Positions 1-4,728 of a DNA stretch of 5,608 bases are shown in pieces (positions within the stretch are counted from its first letter, which is position 1; each line of letters begins with the position of its first letter). Below the pieces are notes generated by a model, which had not been told where the DNA came from, searched no databases, and was given only the letters and a program-made list of their open reading frames with translations. Source of the DNA: Variovorax sp. (lineage in GTDB: Bacteria; Pseudomonadota; Gammaproteobacteria; Burkholderiales; Burkholderiaceae_C); the NCBI GenBank assembly GCA_028292145.1, contig JAQGMX010000283.1, positions 1-5,608 on the forward strand, given 5' to 3'. Position numbers and translations under genes: made by a program.

Positions 1-696
1 AAGGATAAGCGGGTGCGTCAGGCGTTCTACCAGGCCATCGACATCGCCGGGATACAGCGCAATGTGATGCGTGGCGCATCGCATCCCACTGCATTGTTGG
101 TCGGCCCCGGCATCAACGGCTGGAGCGCAGATCAGGACAAGCGCCTGCCGTACGACCCAGAAGCATCGCGCAAACTATTGGCCGAAGCCGGTTATGCCAA
201 CAATTTCGAGGTCACGCTCAATTGCCCGAACGATCGGTATGTGAACGACTGGCAGATTTGTGAGGCGGTGGCTGCGAATCTCGGGAAGGTCGGCGTCAAG
301 GTCAATCTGGCCATCGAGAGCAAGCGGACCTATTTTCCCAAAGTGCTGCGGCGCGACACGAGTTTCTACATGCTCGGCTGGACACCGGGTACTTACGACG
401 CCCATGATGCGCTCGATGCACTGACGGGATGTCCCGATTTCGCCGGCAGCGGAATGTCCAATCTGGGCGCTTACTGCAACCCGAAGCTGGATGCGCTCGT
501 TCGCCTCGTTCGCTCGGAAAGCGATCGGGGTCGGCGCGATGCGCTGGTCAAGGAGGCGCTGGCGTTGCAAGTTGAAGACATCGGCACGATTCCGTTGCAT
601 CAGCAGGCGTTGGCCTGGGGCGTGAGCAAGAAAGTCGAGCTCACGCAGATGCCAGACGACGCGATGCCCTTCAAATGGATGAGCATCAAGCGCTGA
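1..696 (+). CDS. ABC transporter solute-binding protein, family 5 (peptide/Dpp-Opp type), C-terminal part
   Basis: The reading frame is open from the first base to a TGA at 694-696, giving 231 residues; the N-terminus, including any signal peptide, lies left of the window. Family 5 proteins are periplasmic receptors that hand peptides, nickel or similar solutes to a Dpp/Opp-type ABC permease. The visible part opens with VRQAFYQAID (residues 5-14), matching the family pattern in which a VRxAhxxAID segment follows the hinge. It continues with YDPEASRKLLAEAGY (51-65), the usual 'P-x-x-A-x-x-LL-x-EAGY' stretch, then NLGKVGVKVNL (93-103) and a C-terminal lobe ending FKWMSIKR. Full-length members run about 500-550 residues, so roughly the last 40% is present. 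Four cysteines (75, 87, 144, 159) could form disulfides in the periplasm. The permease genes are not in the window, so the substrate is unknown. The first in-frame start-like codon, GTG at 13, falls inside a conserved motif and is not the real start. Confidence 0.88.
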   Translation, partial: KDKRVRQAFYQAIDIAGIQRNVMRGASHPTALLVGPGINGWSADQDKRLPYDPEASRKLLAEAGYANNFEVTLNCPNDRYVNDWQICEAVAANLGKVGVKVNLAIESKRTYFPKVLRRDTSFYMLGWTPGTYDAHDALDALTGCPDFAGSGMSNLGAYCNPKLDALVRLVRSESDRGRRDALVKEALALQVEDIGTIPLHQQALAWGVSKKVELTQMPDDAMPFKWMSIKR

Positions 697-706
697 AAAG
701 CTTTAA

Positions 707-2176
707 CTATTGCTCCTCGCTCCACGCGAAGCCGTCGCGCGCGATCATTGCGCTCGACGCACTCGGCCCCCAGGTGCCGGCCGCATAAGGCCTCGGGAAT
801 CCGTCGCCGCTCCAGCTGTCGATCAGCGGCTCCACCCACCGCCAGGCTTCTTCCTGCTCGTCGCTGCGCACGAACAGGTTGAGCCGGCCGTCGATCACGT
901 CGAGCAGCAACCGCTCGTAAGCGCCGACACGTTCGCTGCCGAAGCGCTTGTCGAAGTCGAGGTCGAGCTGCACCGAGGCGAGCGGTTGGGCCGCGTCGGG
1001 GTTGCTGCTGCGTTTGCGATTATTCTGCGCCTGCGCGAGCAGATGCAATTCGAGACCGTCCTTGGGCTGCAGATTGATCACCAGCTTATTGACCGCACCC
1101 GCCGCTGCCCGAAAAATCGCATGGGGTGTCGGCCTGAAATTGATCTCGATGCGCGCATCGCGCGACGCCAGCCGCTTGCCTGTGCGAATATAGAAGGGCA
1201 CGCCGGCCCAGCGCCAGTTGGCGATTTCGGCACGCAGCGCAACGAAAGTCTCGGTACGGCTCTGCGGATCGATACCCGGCTCTTCGAGGTAGCCCTTCAC
1301 CCGTTCGCCGTACGCCGTTCCGGCCGTGTACTGACCGCGAATCGCATGCAGATTGAGCGTTTCCGGCGTCCACGGCTTCAGCGAGCGCAGTACCTTGAGC
1401 TTTTCGTCGCGCAGGGCGTCGGCGTGCGCGTTGATCGGCGGCTCCATCGCGATGGCGCAGACCAGTTGCAGCGCATGGTTCTGCACCATGTCGCGCAGCG
1501 CGCCAGTCTGGTCGTAGAAAGCGCCGCGCTTTTCCACGCCCAGATCTTCGGCGATCGTGATCTGGATGTTGGCAATATGCTCGCGGCGCCAGATCGGCTC
1601 GAAGAGCGCATTGCCGAAGCGCATCGCGAACAGGTTCTGGACCGACGGCTTCCCCAGATAGTGGTCGATGCGGAAGACCTGCTGTTCGGTCAGCACCTTG
1701 CGGACCGCGTCGTTGATTGAGCGGTTGGACGCCAGGTCGTGGCCGAGCGGTTTTTCGAGCACTACGCGCGTGCGCGGGGTGTTGAGGCCGGCGGCAGCGA
1801 TCTGCTCGACCACCTGAATGAACAACGTTGGCGCAGTCGCCACGTACATGACGACGCTGTCGGCATTGCGCGTTTCGAGCAGCGCGGCGAGGCGCGCGTA
1901 GTCCTCGGTCTTCGACAGGTCCATGCGCAGGAAGTACAGCATCGAGGCGAATTTCTTGAACTCGTCGGTGCTGGGCCGCTTGGAGCCTTCGACCGCCTCG
2001 AAGCGCGACTGGATCAGTTCGCGGTACTGATCGTCCGAAAGATCGTCGCGAGCGACGCCGATGATGCGGCCGCCTTCGGGAAGGCTGCCGTGTCGGAAGG
2101 CCTGGAACAGCGCGGGCATCAGCTTGCGCCAGGCGAGGTCGCCTGTGCCGCCGAACAGAACGAGGTCGAAGCTCAT
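707..2176 (-). CDS. zwf: Glucose-6-phosphate 1-dehydrogenase
   Basis: This cytoplasmic enzyme oxidises glucose 6-phosphate to 6-phosphogluconolactone with NADP or NAD, the entry step of the oxidative pentose-phosphate and Entner-Doudoroff routes. The 489-residue length is normal for a bacterial Zwf. The N-terminal Rossmann fold carries the coenzyme motif GGTGDLAWRKL (9-19), and EKPLG is at 141-145. The active-site block RIDHYLGK spans 169-176; Asp171, His172 and Lys176 correspond to known substrate-binding residues of the Leuconostoc enzyme. His234 in VQNH matches the catalytic base. FYIRTGKRL (328-336) is the C-domain substrate and coenzyme contact. The residue after GKYLG-type Lys176 is Pro177, where most family members have Glu or Gln. 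The ATG at 2176 places the Rossmann motif at the usual distance from the start. The Shine-Dalgarno is weak (GGA, nine bases upstream). The gene ends 10 bases from the stop of the convergent binding-protein gene. Neither pgl nor edd/eda is adjacent. Confidence 0.97.
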   Translation of the reverse strand: MSFDLVLFGGTGDLAWRKLMPALFQAFRHGSLPEGGRIIGVARDDLSDDQYRELIQSRFEAVEGSKRPSTDEFKKFASMLYFLRMDLSKTEDYARLAALLETRNADSVVMYVATAPTLFIQVVEQIAAAGLNTPRTRVVLEKPLGHDLASNRSINDAVRKVLTEQQVFRIDHYLGKPSVQNLFAMRFGNALFEPIWRREHIANIQITIAEDLGVEKRGAFYDQTGALRDMVQNHALQLVCAIAMEPPINAHADALRDEKLKVLRSLKPWTPETLNLHAIRGQYTAGTAYGERVKGYLEEPGIDPQSRTETFVALRAEIANWRWAGVPFYIRTGKRLASRDARIEINFRPTPHAIFRAAAGAVNKLVINLQPKDGLELHLLAQAQNNRKRSSNPDAAQPLASVQLDLDFDKRFGSERVGAYERLLLDVIDGRLNLFVRSDEQEEAWRWVEPLIDSWSGDGFPRPYAAGTWGPSASSAMIARDGFAWSEEQ

Positions 2177-2290
2177 GAATGCAGGTCCGTTGGTTGTGGT
2201 TGTATTGGAGCACTACTGTCGCACGCTGGATCCGTGCCATCGACCGCGCGTGAAACAATTGCTGCGTTATCGGCTATGGATTTGCATGCG
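2177..2290. promoter_or_regulatory. Divergent spacer between zwf and the HAD gene; promoter region for both
   Basis: Both flanking genes read outward from these 114 bases, so each must draw a promoter from here or from the neighbouring coding sequence. I cannot place a convincing -35/-10 pair for either direction: GATAAC on the - strand (about 2268-2273) is only a partial -10 match. The zwf leader contains a perfect two-copy tandem of GGTTGT (2192-2197 and 2198-2203 on the + strand), which reads as an A/C-rich, probably unstructured leader in the zwf mRNA. I looked for a HexR-type palindrome, since HexR controls zwf in pseudomonads, and found no good match. Confidence 0.35.
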
Positions 2291-2935
2291 ATGAATGTTG
2301 TTTTCGATCTGGGCGCGGTCTTGATTGGCTGGGAGCCGGCACGGCTGCTGCAGGCGCATTTTCCCGAGCGGGCGCCGACGTTTGAGACGGCAGGGGCGTT
2401 CGCACGTGCTTTCTTCCATCACAAGGACTGGTTGGATTTCGACTGCGGCATCCGTAGCGTGGATGAAGTGGTGGCACGGACATCGGCACGGTTGTCACTG
2501 CCGCCCGATCGTGTACACGACATGATCGTGCCGCTCGGCGAAATGCTCCAGCCAATACCGGAATCGGTCGAATTGCTGATGGCGCTGGCGAGCCGACGCG
2601 AAAAGCAGGGCGATGTCCGTCTGTTCTATCTGTCGAACATGCCTCAGCCTTATGCACGCGCGTTGGAGCGCAGGCTGTCGTTCTTCTCGGTCTTCGACGG
2701 CGGCATCTTCTCCGCCGATGTGAAGCTGACCAAGCCGCATGGCGAAATTTATGAGTTGCTGGCCTGGCGGCACGGGCTGGCGCCGGAAGAAACGCTCTTC
2801 ATCGATGACACAGCTGCCAATGTCGAGGCAGCTCGCGCCATCGGCTGGCATGCGATTCATTGCACGCAGCCGAGGTTGCTGGGTGCGGAAATCGGCCGCT
2901 ATTTGCGGCCCGTGGATACGGCGATCTCGCGCTAA
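2291..2935 (+). CDS. HAD-superfamily hydrolase, YihX-like (subfamily IA type)
   Basis: This is a predicted cytoplasmic hydrolase of 214 residues, the usual size for a single-domain HAD protein with a small helical cap. The four HAD motifs are visible in order. Motif I is VFDLGAVL with nucleophile Asp6, motif II is LSN with Ser115 and Asn116, motif III is Lys148 in KPHGEIY, and motif IV is FIDDTAANVEAA with Asp172 and Asp173 for magnesium. The segment between roughly 15 and 85 would be the cap. Position +2 from the nucleophile is Gly, not the Asp of classic HAD phosphatases; E. coli YihX, reported as a glucose-1-phosphate phosphatase, has the same DLG. That resemblance, next to zwf, tal and pgi, makes a sugar-phosphate substrate plausible but unproven. 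I chose ATG 2291 because it puts the nucleophile at residue 6, as in YihX, with GGA ten bases upstream. An in-frame ATG at 2276 would add five residues. Neither start has a strong ribosome site. Confidence 0.87.
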   Translation: MNVVFDLGAVLIGWEPARLLQAHFPERAPTFETAGAFARAFFHHKDWLDFDCGIRSVDEVVARTSARLSLPPDRVHDMIVPLGEMLQPIPESVELLMALASRREKQGDVRLFYLSNMPQPYARALERRLSFFSVFDGGIFSADVKLTKPHGEIYELLAWRHGLAPEETLFIDDTAANVEAARAIGWHAIHCTQPRLLGAEIGRYLRPVDTAISR

Positions 2936-2941
2936 GCTGAT

Positions 2942-3649
2942 TCAACGCTCGGTTGTGAACACTACCTTGTCGATGTCGAAACCCAGCGTGCGCGCATATT
3001 CCAATTCGGTTTCGATCTCGCTCGCGCTCAGGATGGGCTCGCGCGACAGTACCCAAAGGTAATCGCGGTTCGGCGTTCCGACCAATGCGACGCGGTAGTC
3101 GCGGTCAAGCTTCAGGATCCAGTAGTCGCCCCAGACGGCCGGCAGCCACGAAAGCCATGAAGGCGCGAAACGCACTTCGAGGCGGCCGGCGCCCGGCTGG
3201 CCGCTGACTTTGACGACGCGTGCGGCGCCAATCGATTCATCCCACTTGCCGTCGGACGTCACGCAACGGTTGCGCACTTCGATGGTTCCGTCAGCAAGCG
3301 GTGTGTATTCGGCGGTGACCGGCCCGGTGCAGTTCTTCTGAAACCGATTGGGCAAGCGGGCCTGCTCATGCCACAACCCGGCATAACGCTTCATGTCGAC
3401 CGGTCCGACGGCCTGGAGCGGTGCGCGCATGAGCGGTGCGCCGTCGGCAGGACCGACCGTCGTTTGCGCTCGTGCCACTCGAACGGCAGCCAGTGCGCCG
3501 AGTGCGATGACGCTACCTACGCAAAAGGCTGTGGCGAGCGTGCCGACGGAACGGCCGAAACGATGATCGTCGAACACGACCGTCGGTGCATCCGGATCGA
3601 TACGCGATTGCAGGGCAGCACGGTGTGCGCGGGCGGAACGTTGCGACAT
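2942..3649 (-). CDS. Blc-type bacterial lipocalin with N-terminal hydrophobic export segment
   Basis: Residues about 84-235 form a lipocalin domain like E. coli Blc, a small beta-barrel that binds lipids or other hydrophobic ligands at the envelope. The barrel starts with MKRYAGLWHEQARLP (86-100), containing the lipocalin G-x-W motif at Gly91-Trp93. It continues with TAEYTPLADGTIEVRNRC, then GDYWILKLDRDYRVALVG (174-191) and NRDYLWVLSR (194-203), all close to Blc. Cys107 and Cys129 could form a disulfide. In front lie about 33 polar residues and then a hydrophobic stretch (about 34-56) followed by ARA-Q at 59-62, a plausible signal peptidase I site. No lipobox is present around Cys43 (TAFC), so unlike E. 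coli Blc this is probably not a lipoprotein; it is either secreted to the periplasm or anchored. ATG 3649 (235 residues) is preferred over ATG 3655 (237) because GGAG sits eight bases before it. The stop is 6 bases from the convergent HAD gene. Confidence 0.9.
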   Translation of the reverse strand: MSQRSARAHRAALQSRIDPDAPTVVFDDHRFGRSVGTLATAFCVGSVIALGALAAVRVARAQTTVGPADGAPLMRAPLQAVGPVDMKRYAGLWHEQARLPNRFQKNCTGPVTAEYTPLADGTIEVRNRCVTSDGKWDESIGAARVVKVSGQPGAGRLEVRFAPSWLSWLPAVWGDYWILKLDRDYRVALVGTPNRDYLWVLSREPILSASEIETELEYARTLGFDIDKVVFTTER

Positions 3650-3657
3650 GGGCATAT

Positions 3658-3661
3658 CTCC
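3658..3661 (-). promoter_or_regulatory. Ribosome-binding site of the lipocalin gene (decides its start)
   Basis: On the - strand GGAG is followed by eight bases and then ATG at 3649, an ideal spacing. The other in-frame ATG at 3655 is only two bases after GGAG, too close for efficient initiation. This favours the shorter 235-residue product. Confidence 0.7.
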
Positions 3662-3676
3662 AATTCATCCAATTCA
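3659..3676. repeat. Perfect 9-bp tandem duplication in the lipocalin leader
   Basis: TCCAATTCA occurs twice in direct succession (3659-3667 and 3668-3676). On the lipocalin strand it reads TGAATTGGA twice, and the copy nearer the gene provides the GGA of the Shine-Dalgarno. It may be a slippage duplication; a regulator site is also possible. Confidence 0.75.
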
Positions 3677-3762
3677 ACTAGATCTCGACTGAGTGCAGAA
3701 GCTAAAGCTCGGCGTCGTTCGAATCCGTCAGTCGCGGACGACACGCACTGTAGTTGTCGGAC

Positions 3763-3775
3763 GGGATAATGTCCC
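3763..3775 (+). promoter_or_regulatory. Small hairpin enclosing the likely tal ribosome-binding site
   Basis: GGGA (3763-3766) can pair with TCCC (3772-3775) across a five-base loop, directly before ATG 3778. An alternative pairing is GGAC (3759-3762) with GTCC (3771-3774). GGGA is also the best candidate ribosome site for ATG 3778 (spacing 11), while GGA at 3759-3761 would serve ATG 3769 (spacing 7). The stem has only four pairs, so any effect on translation is uncertain. Confidence 0.3.
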
Positions 3776-3777
3776 CC

Positions 3778-4728
3778 ATGACACAACTCGACGCTCTCCG
3801 CCAATGGACCATCGTGGTCGCCGACACCGGTGATTTCCGCCAGCTCGCGCAATTCAAGCCGCAGGACGCGACGACCAACCCGTCGTTGATCCTGAAGGCC
3901 GTGCAGAAGCCGGAATACCGGCCGCTGCTCGACGAAGCGGTGGCGAAACACAGCGGCCTGACCGTCGACGAAGTCACCGACCGCTTGCTGGTGCGTTTCG
4001 GTGTCGAGATCCTTTCGCTGATTCCGGGCCGGGTTTCGACCGAAGTCGACGCCCGGCTGAGTTTCGATACGGCTGCCACGGTGGCCCGCGCCGATCGCAT
4101 CGTGGCGCTCTACCGGGCTGAAGGCATCGACGTCGAGAAGCGCGTGCTGATCAAGATCGCTGCGACCTGGGAAGGTATCGAGGCTGCGCGCATCCTCGAA
4201 AAGAAGGGCATCCACACCAACCTGACGTTGCTGTTTGCCTTCGCGCAGGCCGTGGCTTGCGGCGCAGCCGGCGTCAAGTTGATCTCGCCTTTCGTCGGCC
4301 GGATTTACGACTGGCACAAGAAATCGGCCGGCGCGACGTGGGACGAGTCGGCGCGTGCCGGCGCCAACGATCCGGGCGTGCAGTCGGTTCGCCAGATATT
4401 CGATTACTACAAGCGCCACGGTATCGCGACCGAGGTGATGGGCGCGAGCTTCCGCAACGTCGGCCAGATCGCCGCGCTTGCGGGCTGCGACCTGCTCACC
4501 ATCAGCCCAGATCTGCTGGCCGAACTCGCCGCCAGCGACGCGCCTCTGTCGCACGCGCTCGACGCCGAAGCAGCGAAAACGCGCGACATCGCCGAGGTGA
4601 CGCTCGACGAGCCCGCTTTCCGCTTCGCGCTGAACGAGGACGCGATGGCGACCGAGAAGCTCGCCGAGGGCATCCGCGCCTTCGCTGCCGATGCGGTGAA
4701 GCTGGAGAAGCTGATGGAGGCGGTATGA
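3778..4728 (+). CDS. tal: Transaldolase (TalB type)
   Basis: Transaldolase moves a dihydroxyacetone unit from sedoheptulose 7-phosphate to glyceraldehyde 3-phosphate, making erythrose 4-phosphate and fructose 6-phosphate in the non-oxidative pentose-phosphate pathway (cytoplasm). The product is 316 residues; E. coli TalB has 317. The sequence follows TalB throughout. VVADTGD carries Asp16, DATTNPSLIL carries Asn34, STEVDARLS carries Glu89, and VLIKIAATW carries the Schiff-base Lys126. NLTLLF carries Thr150, and LISPFVGRI carries Ser170 and Arg175. These correspond to TalB Asp17, Asn35, Glu96, Lys132, Thr156, Ser176 and Arg181, so the active site is complete. I chose ATG 3778 because its MTQLDALRQ start aligns with the TalB N-terminus. 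In-frame ATG 3769 (319 residues) and TTG 3754 are alternatives. The stop codon overlaps the pgi start (ATGA), so the two genes are surely one transcript and probably translationally coupled. Confidence 0.96.
   Translation: MTQLDALRQWTIVVADTGDFRQLAQFKPQDATTNPSLILKAVQKPEYRPLLDEAVAKHSGLTVDEVTDRLLVRFGVEILSLIPGRVSTEVDARLSFDTAATVARADRIVALYRAEGIDVEKRVLIKIAATWEGIEAARILEKKGIHTNLTLLFAFAQAVACGAAGVKLISPFVGRIYDWHKKSAGATWDESARAGANDPGVQSVRQIFDYYKRHGIATEVMGASFRNVGQIAALAGCDLLTISPDLLAELAASDAPLSHALDAEAAKTRDIAEVTLDEPAFRFALNEDAMATEKLAEGIRAFAADAVKLEKLMEAV
4716..4720 (+). promoter_or_regulatory. Ribosome-binding site of pgi inside the tal 3' end
   Basis: GGAGG is followed by four bases and then ATG 4725. The match to the Shine-Dalgarno core is strong but the spacing is slightly short. 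It lies in tal codons, so ribosomes finishing tal would pass directly over it, consistent with coupled translation. Confidence 0.65.

Larger units (their letters stand above)
3650..3777. promoter_or_regulatory. Divergent spacer between the lipocalin gene and tal-pgi
   Basis: These 128 bases separate two outward-reading genes and must carry promoters for both, unless they lie further back. The left end holds the lipocalin ribosome-binding site inside a tandem repeat; the right end holds a G-rich ribosome site in a small hairpin before tal. GATAAT at 3765-3770 is a good -10 match on the + strand, but it has no recognisable -35 at the proper distance and would start transcription almost at the tal ATG. 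An imperfect stem, GTCG (3714-3717) and TCCG (3724-3727) with CGGACGAC (3735-3742), lies mid-spacer; it has a six-base bulge and no known role. Confidence 0.4.

Noticed and set aside
697..706. AAAGCTTT palindrome between the binding-protein gene and zwf as a terminator.
   Set aside because: Only four pairs with no loop, A/T-rich and without a T tract; it cannot act as an intrinsic terminator.
710..1720. Long + strand open frame (336 codons) inside zwf.
   Set aside because: It is an exact antisense shadow of zwf, with low-complexity composition and no recognisable domain.
1086..2258. Long - strand open frame (390 codons) overlapping zwf in another frame and crossing its start.
   Set aside because: Extremely Arg-rich translation typical of an out-of-frame read of a GC-rich gene; Zwf explains the region.
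1739..2290. The HAD reading frame stays open about 184 codons upstream, opposite the zwf 5' end, suggesting a 398-residue fusion.
   Set aside because: The upstream part is antisense to conserved Zwf sequence, is Arg/Glu/Ala-rich without family resemblance, and the HAD fold starts cleanly at 2291. Open antisense frames are common in GC-rich genes.
2177..2290. HexR operator for zwf control.
   Set aside because: TTGT occurs but no properly spaced ACAA or matching inverted half-site is present, so the call cannot be supported.
3713..3742. GTTCGAATCCG resembles a tRNA T-loop, hinting at a tRNA or an attachment-site remnant.
   Set aside because: The flanking bases do not form a five-pair T stem, and no anticodon arm, D arm or acceptor stem is visible; no integrase or direct repeat is nearby.
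3517..4554. Long - strand open frame (345 codons) opposite tal and part of the lipocalin leader.
   Set aside because: tal is unmistakable on the other strand, and the translation shows no domain.
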